This document shows, in pieces, positions 26,183-40,164 of a stretch of 64,000 nucleotides of DNA. The DNA comes from Anoplopoma fimbria (lineage: Eukaryota > Chordata > Actinopteri > Perciformes > Anoplopomatidae). Every line of letters begins with the position of its first letter. The stretch's first letter is position 1. The notes below the pieces were generated by a model. The model saw only the letters and a program-made list of their open reading frames with translations, was not told the DNA's origin and did no database searches. The translations under genes and the position numbers were made by a program. The stretch covers positions 22,682,990-22,746,989 of the forward strand of contig NC_072454.1 in assembly GCF_027596085.1 (NCBI RefSeq). The letters run 5' to 3'.

Positions 26183-29119
26183 TTAAGGGTTGGCGGTTCA
26201 GCGGAAGGAGAGGAAAGGCCCTCTTAAACTCAAAATGTGCACGATTGTAAATCATGATCACATAACTGCTAGAGGAAAAACAGTTATTGATTCACTCTCA
26301 TTGAGTTTCTCTGATGAGACGCTTGTGACTTTGCACAGGCCTCGCCTTCAATAAATGGGGTTAAGGACTATCCGAAATAGTCTCTCTTGGAAATGAATGT
26401 TGCATAAGGTCTGGGTAAATAACTGATGCATTGTGCTATTGTGACACACTAACAGGAATGGCCGAGCTAGATTGTGATTGAAGGCCAAGCAGTCTAAACG
26501 CTTTAGGCCTAATGACTCACCATTTGTCATTATGCTCATTATTGCCATCAGATAGAGTTCAGACACGCAGAAGTTGCTGTCATGCCGCGCTTGAACTCGC
26601 TAATCAGGTGGCACTGGTTTCCGGTTAAGGGTTGTATTAGGTTTTCAGAACTTGTTAGTTACTTGTTGTTTTTTTAGATTAAGATTGAGCAGTGCCGCCG
26701 TGGGGGAAACTGGTTGTGTTTTCCTTGCAGTTAAGCATCTTAAATCAAAGATCTCTATGTAATGCGACTCAAGAAGCACAATTTATATATGAGTGGATAT
26801 GATTATGAAAAATAACAAACACAGCACATTCCTTCTTTACTAGTAACATCCACTTTCCTGTTTTGTTTGGACTTGGGGTGATTTGAGGCCATTCTGACTG
26901 TGTGTTTGGTGACTCAACTTTTTAAACAAGAGATTATCAAGGTTAGTTCCACTAGCTACAGTAACACCAGAGGTATGTGTGTGTATTTGTGTGTAAGTGG
27001 GTCAGTGTATGTGTGTGTCCACCCAAATAAACAGTGAATATGTGCTTGGATGGTTATGATTCATCTTTTTAATAACTAATTTCTTTATTACAAGAAATCT
27101 GTTGCCGGGTAAACTTCATGGGAAACAGCCAAATAACTTAACTCCTGTATGGCTGTACACAAGCACAAGTTTGAGATTGATCATTCAAATAAACACAAGT
27201 TTGTTTATAAAATGAAATCTATCTTTATTTACAGTAAACAGAGGTGTGTGTGTGTGTGTGTGTATGTGTGCAGTCCCCAATGCAAAACAGACACAGATGC
27301 ACATACAGAGTGTGCAAATGAGTGCAGGAGGTGTGTTTTCTCGCTCCCCGATGGTGTTTGAGCAAGCAAGTACACACATTCACAGTCTTTACTCAGTATT
27401 TGTGTGTTTGCTCGTGTGTGTGTGTTGCTGCAGATAGCTCCCCCTCTCTGGTGTATGAATGAGTGTCCTGAGAGTGCTAGATAAAGGTGGTCTGTGCTGC
27501 AGCCACTGCTACACTGACGCTTAAAGGAAGCATTGATGGGAGGACGGGCCCGGCTGCAGCAGCCCCGGGGCCTGCGTCCGCCTGCAGCACACCGGCCGAG
27601 GACGGACGGAGAGGGTGGGGTGTGGTGGGTACCGGAGGTTGAAATACATAGATCTGTACAGTAAAACTCCAACGGAGTGTTTGCGATAACGGTAGGGTCT
27701 GCCAAATATTAGTTCCGTTTGCGCACAAACACGGCCAAGACCTCCAGTGTGTTAGGCCACCGTGGGTTTGCTTGTCCTGCACAAGAATGGGTTTTTAATG
27801 GCAGATACAGACATAGTTCAACTCTTCCAGCACAGTCTCTCCTGCTATAGATCACTGGTAACATCATCCGTGCACGGTAACACATATATCACTCATGCTG
27901 AATCATAGGACAGGATTTGACTTGTCTTTAACCCAGAGTGTCTTTCATCATCACGCGAGTATGATGAAACTCTCTAGCCAAAGTAGAATACATGTGTGGC
28001 TATGTTGAGAAATGGGACGGGGTAATCTAATGAGCTCAGTGGAAAAAACTGGATCGCATTAGAAAGAGAAATAGAAACATCATTAGCGAGCACACAAACA
28101 CTCATTTCCTCTGGCTGGCCAGCAGATTGTATCAACATACGGCTTTTGTTTGAAAGCCACAGATATGAAATATGGACGTGAGCGAGAGAGCTGCAACTAG
28201 ACAGTACTAACCGACACCCAGTTTCCTCTGCGAGCAGACACACATGCAGAGATACACATGGCCTTACCAGCGCCACATCCTGGACTAGGTGACCCTTAGT
28301 CCCCTTTAACTCAAACCTCAAAGGCACTCTGAACTCTCCAGCTCTGAGCGCCAGAAACATTATTTCAGATGTGCTAATGAGCGTTCATAATGTATTCATA
28401 CTGCCTTATGGATGCAAAGTGATGCATAACAACAGCATGCAAAAAGATTACAGATATGTACGTAATAATCGAGAGGTTCAGTATGACTCCACTTTGTACG
28501 AATGGTTGACATTGGCCATGTCCATACCATTCATATATTTTTCGGCTCATTTAGAAATATTGGATTAGAAAAGTTGTATGGAAACGGCAACATTTGCTAA
28601 AACTTCCTCTGTTGTTTTTACGCACACTTGAGGTGGTTTTTGCCTTCGTTGAAAAAAAGGTTGATGTCCTATGTGGGATTCGGAAACTCCTTTGCCAAAT
28701 AAATGATGACGTAGCGAAGATTCGTTGGCATCTTCTAGGATATTTCCATAACGTGCAAATGCTTGTCTTCATCTCCGAGCAAAGTAAAACATTGCCAATG
28801 TTAGCTGACGTGAAATAATGATAGAAACTTTAAGTCCTGAAGAGCACTTTTCAATTTTTTCTCATAGTTTGGTTGGATATGGTTATATGGCCAAGGTGAC
28901 TTGTGTTGTTTCTGGTTCACAACTGTAAACGGAGTAAACAAATTCTGTAGCGCCTGTAGCCCCAAACTTCTGACCAAACTACACTGTTGCCAAGTGCCTA
29001 ATAAGTATTTCAATTTTATTTTTTGCAACATTTCAAAAGTTAGCAATTTAATGGAAACACAGCTACTAATATAAAAGCTTGTTCTACAGCCATGCTAGCA
29101 GCTCTTTGAGGCTGGCCTT

Positions 29120-29545
29120 AAGAAAAACAGTGCTTTTAACTAAATGCTAATGTAAGCATGCTAACATGCTCACAATTATAATGCTAACATGTTGAGGTTT
29201 AGGTCTAATACCTACCATGTTTACCCTCTTAGTTTAGCTTGTAAGCATGCTAACATTATCAAATCACCACTAATTACAAAATAAAGCTTGGGTGGATGGG
29301 AATGTCTTTAGTTGGGTCATGGATCAAATCCTGGACAACTTAAAATGTTGACCTGTGGTGGCTTTATATGAAATGTCAAGGGCACCTAAAATATCTGTAC
29401 CAAATCTGGTAACAAAATATTGAGCCAGTCCATCGAAAACTCTGGCATCCATTGATATCTGCACCAAATTTCATGGTAAACCATCCAATAAGTGCTGAGT
29501 TATTTCAGTCTGGACCAAAGTGGTGGAACAATATTGCCCTTCCCA
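29120..29545 (+). repeat. Interspersed teleost repeat (ATGCTAACATG / ACCAAATTTCATGG type)
   Basis: It combines phrases seen in a very common fish interspersed repeat: GCATGCTAACATGC motifs at about 29155-29250, then GCACCAAATTTCATGG at about 29461, CCATCCAATAAGTG, and TTCAGTCTGGACCAAAGTGG at about 29506-29525. Diverged and non-coding. Confidence 0.6.
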
Positions 29546-32500
29546 GAGCCATGCTGCTTGCGTGGCAACAAAAAAAAAAGCACAAACAAAAGAAGTCCAA
29601 AACCATTGGCTTAATCCGTGAACAACATAATGTTCTCTGATTCCATGGAAATAACACAAACTATAATGTCAGCCAGGAAATGATACACAAGGATCTAATT
29701 AGCAAGGAAACGCAAAATGAGACTCTTACAATGACAGCGGCATACTGTACAGTCTAGTATGCGTCATAAAAAAATAGAGATTTACCATGATTACTATTTG
29801 GCAGGTGTGTATCACAGCCGGGTTTAATAAGAAGCATGAGTTAAACAACTGGATTAGTTTGCAGAATGTGACTGGTCTAATTGGAAACACAGCTCTGTGG
29901 CTGAAACTCGTCAGGACACAGGTATTCATGTGGTATGAACATAGCAGACTTCCTTCATCCGGCCTCTACTATAAGCATGCCCATGAGGCAGGGTGATTAC
30001 AAAACTACAAAATACAGCGTGTCTTTATGTTATAGGTTGTATAGTAGGTATCGATACAGCGGCCATAAAGAGTGTTAGCAGGCCCCTGCTGTGTAGCTGC
30101 TTGACAATCCTAGCCTGGACCTGATCCTGGGTAATCACCGGGGGTGGCCGGGCTCATTCGCAGCGCCAGCTATGCCCATCCCACGCAGCCTCTCGCTCAG
30201 CATAGTTAGGCTATTTGTACAGTATAAACATTTTGGATGATTATATGTAATTACCCGGTGCAGCCCGGTTGCATGGACACTCACGTTGACTCATAAACAC
30301 ACACCCATGGACGGACGGACGGACACACACACCGGCCTCTGGGATTCTCTTCCCTGCTGAAAAAGTATTCAATGAGTAATACGGCGGACGGAAGAAGTCA
30401 GGGACAAGCTCGCTGCCAAGATCTCCCCCCCGTTAATATTTTTCGCTCTCCCCACTTATTGCCATCATTTGACACCCTTCTCCCTCGCTCGCTGCTCTCT
30501 CAAACCACAGAGCCCGACCGAGCTTCATTCACGGCCCCGAGGCCTCATGTGTGGCTCTCTTTTCTCCAACACCCATTGGTCAGAACGTGGAAGTAGGACA
30601 AACGCATGCAGTGTCAATATGGCCTTGTTGTTTATTACCCCGCCCTCTTGCCACACAGATACGTCCATATCGCCCTCCCGGCTCGGCTGTATTCAGAGGC
30701 CGCGCCTGGTCTAAGTAAAGCCCCCTTACTGAACTAGATAGGACATGCTAAATTTTACAGCTGCGTCTCTCAAACACCCGGGCCTGAGACTTTCACGCCT
30801 GCCCCTCCGTCTCTTCCTCCTCACCTTGTGTGAGTTTCAGACCGCCGGCGTGTGGGGCTGCGAAAGCTGAGCGGGCAGAGTGAGTGAGTGACACATTTAG
30901 CACAGAGATAGCGATTGTTATTTCTAGGTCCCTCACTCGCGTGGGCACTTGAGCTGTTTGCTAATCATATCTGCTTTTCGAAGCTGCCGGCTGACAAATC
31001 GATGCTGCAGATACTATAGACCGTTTACAGGCCTTCTTTTTATAAAGGTGTCATCTTGAACCTAATGTTAGACTATGCACGTTTTAAAGAAGAAATAACA
31101 TACTGTTATAAAAAACGCACCTTCCTACAGCCTCAAGGCCTTTACACACCGGGAGTGTGAAGAATAAACGACATGAAAATGTCAGTGATGCAAATTTGTG
31201 ACAGTTGCAGCACTTTTTCAATCATACTGCCAGACGTGGTAATCTGTTGTATAACCTTAACATACTGTAAGCTATTTTATTGAGTTTCCTATTGGTGAAA
31301 TCATCTGAGTTAAATGTAATGTAATGTAAATGTAATGTAATCTTTGTCAAGGTTGAAACAAGCAGTCGTTTGCCGTCTTGGTTCTGATCATGGAGCTTCA
31401 GTATTTTTTTAAGTGTATGCGTTGAATATGTCTGTTATGCACAATGTGATTGGTTGATGTCTTTAATAGCGGGGTAAAAGCTCCGAAAAATCAACCTTTT
31501 TCTGAAAAAACATTACGTCGGTTTTTCGCACCGTAATATTCAGGTTCTGTGCAACGTTATTAAGTAACTGCACGAAAAAAAATTGAACGCCTGGTTACCA
31601 TTAGCATACGGTGGCTAACGTCGGCTGGTGGTACTGATTTTAGGACTACTGAGTAGTGTGTTAGCATAAATGCAACTTTTGAAAGAGGAAGTACAACCTT
31701 CTTCCCCTTTTACACATGAAAGGTTGAATTCATAAGCAAGAAAACTCACCCTTGCATGGATCAGTGCATTCAGAGGTGTTGCAGCTATAGTCTTGTTTGG
31801 TCTGGTATGAGAAGTATCTTGCCACTTATTAGTGAGCCCTGTAGTGGAAGCATTTCTTACATTTCTTCTTCATTTATTCAGGTGTTTTCCTTTAATTTGT
31901 CACCTTTCTGTGGTTACTTTTACAACATTTATTTGTCAAGGGATGATCGGCTTTTTCATGCATGGATTTACGGTTTTTGTAACAGTGTCTTGTCTTGGAT
32001 TGTTGGTTTATCGTGGTCTTCATTGCAGATTAAAGGGCAGCCCAGAATATTCTGACCTCTGAGGACAGGGCAGCCAGAGAACAGGCCCGGTTAGCATGTA
32101 TGTGTGCATCATTAACCACAACCCAGTGAAACTTCCGCCTGGTCTGCATGAATCTGGAAACATCCTTATTCTGAGCTGCGTGCCTAAAAAGGGCCTGGCC
32201 GGGGCCCTTCATGGTATTTACACCCTCCGCATTATTTATGTTGGAAAAAGGAGTAAAGAAAACACGTTTTATGAGAATTTTCCACCGCGAAGACGTGATG
32301 TCAGCGCCGCCGCCTCGTATACAGGGTGAGGCGAGGTAAACAAACACGTCTCCCATCTTTCTTTCTCTCCCTCTCTCTCTCTGTCAGTGGCAGGGGTTAG
32401 GGAAAGGCAGAGTGAGGTGCCTCTCTACTCACCGGCTCTTACTGTTGATCCACAGATAGAGCTCAGAGCTGGGGCCTGAACAAGAGCCAGGGGGCCCGAT

Positions 32501-32592
32501 GTTAGTAAACTGTGGAAAGCCCGAGGGAAGTGCCTCATCCGACACACACACGGCTGAGGACCAAGAGAAGCATCTTGTCTGCATTGCTCTCT

Positions 32593-32594
<2 letters not shown>

Positions 32595-32671
<77 letters not shown>
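32595..32671. repeat. (CA)n microsatellite
   Basis: About 77 bp pure CA. Confidence 0.97.
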
Positions 32672-32676
<5 letters not shown>

Positions 32677-33484
32677 GGAGCCACAAGCATTGGCGGTAAA
32701 CACACATGCCTCTCACAAGAAGCTCTGTAAATATTTACAGCTCTGCAGACGTCGAGGAGAGAGGAACATGGCGGACCGAGCAGCGCCGGCCGAACGTGAC
32801 CGGACTCGGCCTACTCCCTCAGACCCCACACACCCCCACCCCATCGGCTCTGACCATCACCGGACTTCAAATCCACTGGGCAAACAACATTTTCTTATTC
32901 AGCATCTGTCCACTGCGGCTTACCTTGGCTTGCCTTGCGGCAGCTGGGGGGGGGGTCAACCTCAGCTGAGCACGAGGCCGAATGCTGCTTCTGACAAAAA
33001 TGATGATTTAGCTCCTCACAATGGGAGAGGCAGTGGCGAGCTCAAAGCTAATGTAGACTCTGACCTCTTGTCTGTGGTCATACTGAGGTGAATGGTTTTG
33101 GATGTGTGTGTGGGGGGTATTTATATATTCAGACTTTCAGAAGAGAGGTATACTTCTGATGTATGAAATAGGCTCATAACTTTATAAACTGTTGAGGCTT
33201 AGGCAAAGAGACAGGCTTTTTGTTGTCATCGACAGTCTTTAATTGTTCCCATGGTATTTTCCACTAATAAATAATACAAAATTGACTTCTATTGTCTTAT
33301 GTTATTTACATATTAAATATGGTAATTTTTTTATATGCATTTTTTTTATAACTGAATGGTGGGAACTGTCTGTGTGTGGAGATGACAGCAGCAATAGTTA
33401 AACCGCTTTTATGCATTATCTGACTGATTTTGCTTCTTGTGAATTAAACTCTAATCAAGACTCATTGCTATTGCTGAACAGAAC

Positions 33485-33965
33485 TGTGGCCACAATTAGC
33501 TACGCCCCTAAAGCATACCCTGCTTTAAAGTCTATTTGACTCTGAATGGACCATCATTCTTCTGTCTTGAAGAAGACTTGTAACTAGTGATTGAGACCAT
33601 ACACTCATGTTCACAATGTTTACTGAGGGAATAAATCAAGTGAGAAGTAGGTTTATTTTTTCATGGAGTGGAGGGCGTGGCTATCTTGTGATTGGCAGGT
33701 CAATCAACATTGTGTCTTTTCCTGGTGTCGTCCTCATTTTGGTCCTACAACTTCAACCTTCTCAGAGTGTGTTTTCAGCTCATGAAAGTTAAATGTTCCC
33801 CTTTTGGACACCTAAAAACTTCTTGTTTAGCATTAAGTTGTACTTAACTTTAGCCTTTTCGTGTCGCTTCTGGTTGTAAAAAGCCAAGATAGCGACAGCC
33901 AAAATGACAAACTTCAATGCACAAACCAATGGGTGACATCCCGTATGCTACGTCCACGTTTTAAA
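33485..33965. repeat. Interspersed repeat family C, copy 3, rearranged
   Basis: The left part (TAAAGCATACCCTGCTTTA, then AAATCAAGTGAGAAG) is in reverse orientation to copies 1 and 2. The right part (GTGATTGGCAGGTCAATC, then ACCAATGGGTGACATC) is forward. This suggests an internal inversion or two abutting fragments. Confidence 0.55.
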
Positions 33966-33974
33966 TGTTATTTA

Positions 33975-34335
33975 TGGAGAACTTGTTAGCTAACAGTTAC
34001 CTATTTACTCATTCAGCACTCACAGAGCAACATTAGCTTTCATTTTGAGTCATGTTTGTGGTCGCCTGACAAATATATGTCCAGTATTCGTTGAAGATTT
34101 TGCTCTGTTTCGGTTGCCACCAACTCCCGGGCAATCACCTGTCTCTTTAGCTGCAAAATGCTCCAATACATTCACCAGCTAGTCTCTAACTCTGTGTGTC
34201 TGCTCTTTGGTGCTGAGAAGGCAGCGTGAAGTGAATACATCTGAGTTTTTTGTCGCTGAAAACAGCTGTCTGCTGCTGCTGAAAACCTGGTTAATGAGAG
34301 TCAGTCAATGACACAGAACCAGTAAAGTTGTGGGC
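33975..34335 (+). repeat. Interspersed repeat family D, copy 3 (longest)
   Basis: It begins TTACCTATTTACTCATTCAG, passes TAGCTGCAAAATGCTCC, CACCAGCTAGTCTCTAAC and GGTGCTGAGAAGGCAG, and ends near CAGAACCAGTAAAG. It abuts family C copy 3, so C and D may be parts of one larger mosaic. Confidence 0.6.
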
Positions 34336-37300
34336 CACAACAGACTGATGGAACCTCAAGCAGAAGAATGTTACTGGCCCCATATGACTCCCGCTCTAGA
34401 AGCCAAAGACTCAGATATCACCTGGCTATTTTTAATTAGCTAAAGTTACAACAGCACTCAAATAGGCTTCCAAGTCACCATTAAAATCATTTTAATTGAC
34501 TGAGAAAGTCTGAAGGAGGTACATGTGTGTTTGAACCTTGACGCAGTGCCAGTCTGGTGAAGTTCCAGGCCAGTTTTACACACCCACACAGACACTAACA
34601 GACATTACATATTGTTTTACTGTAAAGCCAGAACATAAGGTTTGACAATCACAGATAAGCATACAGAAGGGACTTTGAAGGGTTCTTCAGTGATTTATGA
34701 AACCAGTGACTCAGGGCCCTGGAAACAGGAGGCTTTCCCTGCTAAAATTAACTTTAATTTCACTTTAATTATAAGTAGCAATTATACTTCAAGGGTCTAC
34801 ATGATTACTAAATCAACAAAAACAAAACCTAAAGGAGGATTGGAATAAAATGGAAGGAATGATTGGGGGTTTTTGTGACACAAAAATGATGAACAACTTC
34901 TGCTCTCCACTCCCTATTTGGCAGAACACCACCCATCTGGCACCTGTGGGGGCCGCAAAACAAAGTCCAAAAAGGCATGCGCTGTTACTGCTTGACCCCG
35001 GGGTCTGGGCTTAGCGGGGCCAAAACAATACCAGGACGAGCCGGGCCTTCCCGGCGCGGCAGTGGAACACAAATAGTAACTTCTCGAAAGCCGGCACTAC
35101 AGAGAAGAAGGGAAACTGAAGGAGGAGGGAAAAACAGCAGCACGAAGAAGAGGTGGAAATGGGTGGTGGCCAGGAAGCGGGACTCTTCCTGCCCTAATCA
35201 CAAGTCAGAGAGTGTTTCCTTTCATTGTAGGAGCTCCAGATCCATTAACCATCGAGACCCCTGTGCGCACACACACACACACACACACAACACTACGCAC
35301 ACATCCTTATATATAAAAAAAAAAAAGTTTTATAGATGTGTCTTTATAAAACTTGTCTTTTACAGACATAACATATATGAACATTAACACAATCAAACAT
35401 TATATGTGGGTTTGTGATTGACACACTGAGCCGCACACACTCATGTTTCACACACACACACACACACTGAGTCACAGGATCGCGGATCCTACTTGGCAGG
35501 GCCCGACACATTGTGCAGCCCTTTGGCTCTGCTCTGATAAACACTTCATTATGAAACCCTGAGGACACAGTAAATATTTGCCGAGGGCCCTTATCAGCTT
35601 GCCTTATCTTGGCGTGAACTCTCAGACACCACATGACTCCTGGGCCCTGTATTTTCTTAAAGCCTTTGCCACCGCCGACAACTTCGCAGAATAGCCTGCA
35701 GAAAACAGTCCCTCTTTGAAAGGGCCCCTGTAAAATCACGTCACCACAACAACAGGAAAATGCAGGCCATGTTTTTTTTTTATTTGGTCTGGACGTGGTC
35801 GACCATATCACCCATCAGGGTGGTATTTTGCCCTGCTACAGGCAACAATGTCCCTGTTTTACCTGCTCAAGTGACTGATAGTAGAGACACGTTTACAGCT
35901 GCGGAGTTAATCAGTTATGGGTCAATGTCTGGTGTTGAGTTCCCAGACAGATACATCCATCTCAGCCCATCTGACTTCAGAGTGCTGCGATATGGCCTGC
36001 CATAACAGCTTTCTGAGGGATCACTGTGAAAGATGAATAAGTGAAGCGACATAGAGGATCATTCATATGGGATTGAAGCTCTTCAATTTTGCAATCACTC
36101 CAGCTGTTAGCCAATACAACACACGGCTTAGTGTCATCATTCACTCCTTCATCTCATGTACTCAAGAACTGTACTTAAGTAGAATTTAGGGGAACTTAAC
36201 TTGAGTACTTATAAGCTACTTTACATATCCTCACCATTAACATTCAGTGAGAAATGTTGTAGTTTTTACTCAGCAGCAGCAGTAGATTTTACTTAAAAAC
36301 ATGGATAATTTTTCGGTGGAGTCGAAGTTGAAAACTGCATTTTATGGGTTGCAGGCCTATTACTGCTTTAAAAATATTTAAACTGGTAAAAAGTACTGGG
36401 TTGGTTGAAATCTATGGCACATAGCTGGTGAAATATCTAACCAATCTGTAAGTAATTCAAATTACAGTCTAGAATGTAGGACGATATCTGAAAGGTAGAT
36501 TGAAGATAGAAAGAAAAATCTGAAGTAATATGATGTTAAATAAACATGTTTTAATTCCACTACTCCCTTTAACTAATGATCCCCCATGTCTGCTTTCTCA
36601 CAGTTAAAGTTGATTTTAGTCTGATGGAGCTTAAGAAAACTTGGACTATGGAAAGCAAAGTCGAACAATGTGCAAACCAGTCTATATATTAATGTTTTAA
36701 TAATCATTTTCAGATATTTACTGATGGCTCAAAAGACCAAAATGATTACGTAGGAACACGAGTTTACAACCAACATTTTCAAATGAATTTAGGGAATAGA
36801 ATTACAGATAGATTATCGGTCTATACAGTTTAGATGAGGGCTACAGCTCTTTTAAGGTTACAGACTATAAGGTAAAATAAGGAAGATATCATGTTTCATT
36901 TCTCAGTGTTCATTTAGAATTCAGAGGCTGGGAAAACTGCTCCCTGTTTGTTGCCTAAACCTCAGGATATTTCTGGCTTTCTAACAGAAATCACTGAGGG
37001 CAAACTTCTCCCAAGTGCCACCTCTTCCGCTCATGTCTCTCCTGGGCAGGACTAAGGCGCGAGGAGAGAAGGCAGGCCGGAAGGAAAGGCACGCATTCGC
37101 TGCGTCCCTCGCTAGCTACCTTACAGCTAATTAATGCTAACGTCTTTGGCTGTTTGGGCTGAATAAACAAACGACCCAGCTGTCAAATGCACCCGAACGA
37201 TGCAAGGCAAACATTCTGTGGTGTAGTGACTAACATCCTATATGAAAAGTGTGGGTTATGGAACAGAAAACCTCAAAAATTATAATTAATTGAATGTACT

Positions 37301-37599
37301 GATAATGTGGCATTATAATCTGACCCCCCCCTCTCAGTACATTTATACAGATGTGTATAAAGCGAGTGAAGAAACTCAGTCCTCGTAAATTTTGGTCTGG
37401 AAACTGCACGCTAAAAAAGGAAGAGAAGGATGACTTAATAAATAAATTAATCTGAGCCTATTTCTACAAAAGACATTCTCAAAGTTTTGATGGCCGAATA
37501 CCAATTTCGGGAGCCAGCAAATCCTTGAGTGTCGCACAGGAAGTGTACTTTTGTATTGCATTTTGTTGCACACTAAACCATGGCTTGTATAATATACAA
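34336..37599. other. Gene-free interval
   Basis: Contains short CA runs and the GATA cluster at about 35.5 kb. No exon or RNA gene was recognised. Confidence 0.55.
35530..35615. promoter_or_regulatory. Candidate GATA-motif cluster
   Basis: Three GATA motifs lie within about 80 bp: CTGATAA at 35534-35540, CTTATCAG at 35590-35597 and CTTATCT at 35603-35609. They sit in a repeat-poor, GC-balanced patch about 5 kb beyond the zfp36l2 3' end. Function not shown. Confidence 0.35.
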
Positions 37600-39335
37600 T
37601 ATTTTTTGATGCCTTGCTACAATCACGTTTTGTAGTATTATGTCATACTGTATTATCCCCTCCGATGAATCGCCACCTTTACATGGTGGAGGGATTGACT
37701 GCCTGGTGACCCTGGGAGCTGTGTTGTTCCAAATGCCAATACTAAAATATGTCTTTCTTTATTTTATTTTAACATGGGCAAGAGCTATTTTTTTATTTTT
37801 TTATTTACTGTACTATGACTTTTTTGGACATCCTATATTATGACATTGTATGACTTTTTCATGCTACAATACTAAAATATGACTTTTTATTATTATTTTA
37901 ACATGCTTTACTGTGCATTTTTTAATAACTTTTTCTTTACTTTTTTCGACATACTATACCTTGACTTTTTTCATCATGCTTTACTTCAACTATGAGTTTT
38001 TTCTAAGACTTATTTCGACATGCGATACTATTGCTTAATTTAGCCTTGTTTTGACATACTATCCCGTTTTAATGACTTTTCTTCGACTTTTGTCAACATA
38101 CTTGACTTTTTTTTTATGATTTTTTCAGCATAAAATAATTCTTACTTTTTTTGGGAAATACTATGACAATTTTATGATTTTTCCAACAGTCTTTACTATG
38201 ACTTTTTTGGAAATACTATTTTTTTTTATCGATGAGTTTAATATATATACTTTTTAATAATTTTTTTTGACATTTTAAGACCTTTTTATGAATTTTTTTT
38301 TTCTTTTATGACTTATGCTATACTACTGTGACTTTTTTACGACAAATTCGACTTACAATATACTTTGACATTTTAAGATTTTTTTCGACATGCTATACTA
38401 TTATTTTAATGACTTATTTGGACATACCATACTGAGTTTTTTATAGTTTTTTTCAGCATACAATAATGTGACCTTTTTCATCATACTATACTATGACTTT
38501 TTTATGACTTATTACGGCACGCTAGAAATACTTTTTGATTAACCTTTTTCAGCATACAATTACATGACTTTTTCAACATGCTATACTATGACTTTTTTAT
38601 GATTTTTGACATACTATACAATGACTTTATTTGTCGAACAATTATGACTTTTTCCGTGGTGCGATATCATTTTCTAACGACCTTTTCCATCACACTATAC
38701 TATGACTTTTTTGGAAATGCTATACTTTGACTTTTTGATATTCTTTACTATTACTTTTTGATGATCATTCTTCACTGACTTTTTTAAGATTTTCTCGTCA
38801 TACTATACTTTGACTTTTTATATCTTCCCACATACTATACTATGACTTTTAGCATCATACTATGCTATGACTATTTTACGGCATATTTCAAAATACAATA
38901 CTATGACTTTGTTCTCCATACTAGAACAAACATACTGCCTTTTTAATGACTTATTTCAACATACTATAAAAAAAAAAATTCAGCATACAATAATATGACT
39001 TTTTTTAACATGCTATACTATTACTTTTTATTGAATTTTTTCAGGACAAAATAACATCTTGGACATGATATACTATGACTTTTCGCGAGGTGCTATACTA
39101 TGATCTTTTTTGACAAGCTTTACGATTACTTTTTTCATCATACTATACTATAACTCTTTATGACTTATTTGGACATACTGTACTATTATTTTCTATGATT
39201 TTTTTCAGCATACAATACTTTTCTTGACATGTTCTACTATGACATTTATTTAATTTTTTTTCTGACATTCTCTACTATGACGTTTTTTGGCAAGCTTTAC
39301 TATGACTATTATACTGTTTAACGATTTTTTTAGTC
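37600..39335. repeat. Degenerate T-rich tandem satellite, about 1.7 kb
   Basis: The phrase CATACTATACTATGACTTTT and variants recur dozens of times with spacing of roughly 20-50 bp, alternating with GACTTATTTCGACATAC and TTTTTCAGCATACAATA phrases. The strand is strongly asymmetric: T-rich on plus and A-rich on minus. Copies are diverged, so it is an old minisatellite-like array. It lies downstream of the zfp36l2 3'UTR. Confidence 0.8.
37655..37735 (+). repeat. Short interspersed-repeat fragment inside the T-rich satellite
   Basis: GATGAATCGCCACCTTTACA then TGGTGGAGGGATTGACTG matches a phrase common in teleost repeats. It interrupts the surrounding TACTATGACTTTTT array near its left end. Confidence 0.45.
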
Positions 39336-40164
39336 ATAGGGTTTGACATTGGGCATTTTCATGTGGAAAGTAGCGATGTTTCATTTGCCCGATAGCAAAT
39401 TTACCGATAAAAATGGAAAATGTCGGCCTATTAAAAAATATATAACATCAACAGGGATTTGGACAACTCGTAAGAGTTGGTGTCAGTAAATGTAATTCCC
39501 TCTCTAATATCTATTTTTATATTACTGTGAAAACATATTTTTCAACCAACTGTATTTATTGAAGTTTTTTTGGTAATGTTGTAACTTAACTTTGCAAAAT
39601 ACAAATTTTTAGTGTTTGGAGCTTGAGCACACCATAATGTGCCCTTATGACACACTATATTATTATTTTTATAGCATGCTATACCGTCATTTTTTTCACC
39701 AAGGCTTAGAAGAACACATTTTAAAAGCCAAGTCTTGTTCACTGTAATATTCCATAGTTTATTCAGGGCTGCAGTTTGTGCAGAGCTTTCAAAGCCAAAT
39801 TAGTTCCTGAATCAGAGCCGAATCTATACAGTTCTTTGGTTTGACAGAAGATTGGGATTCAGGGAGATGCGTTTCCCTGGAAACTAGCAGGTCAGTGCTT
39901 TTAAACTGTATACTGACCACAGGCCCCTTCTGAGGGCCCCATGCCAAGTAGTGCCACGAGGCAGCTGGGGCTCCTCTGTGCCCAGGACACACTCCGTCCC
40001 TCCAGGCTTTTTCCCACTGGAGGAGAGAGCTGTGCTGTAACATCTGATGGGTTTTCTGTGAGCAACACCACCAGAGAAATTCATGTTTTCTGTCCGGACG
40101 TCTAGTCCTCACACCTGTTGAACCTTCATGGTTTAGGAAACACAGCCCGACAGTCTCAAGTTTG

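Larger units (their letters stand above)
26183..33484. other. Gene-free interval with unique, GC-richer patches
   Basis: Apart from the 29.1 kb repeat and the 32.6 kb (CA)n, much of 27.44-27.78, 30.1-30.95 and 32.03-32.34 kb is GC-balanced and repeat-poor, as expected of conserved non-coding DNA near a developmental gene. No protein resemblance was found in any frame. Confidence 0.5.

Noticed and set aside
28545..29065. Possible TIR element bounded by TGGAAAC motifs
   Set aside because: Ends could not be matched as inverted repeats and no target duplication was found.
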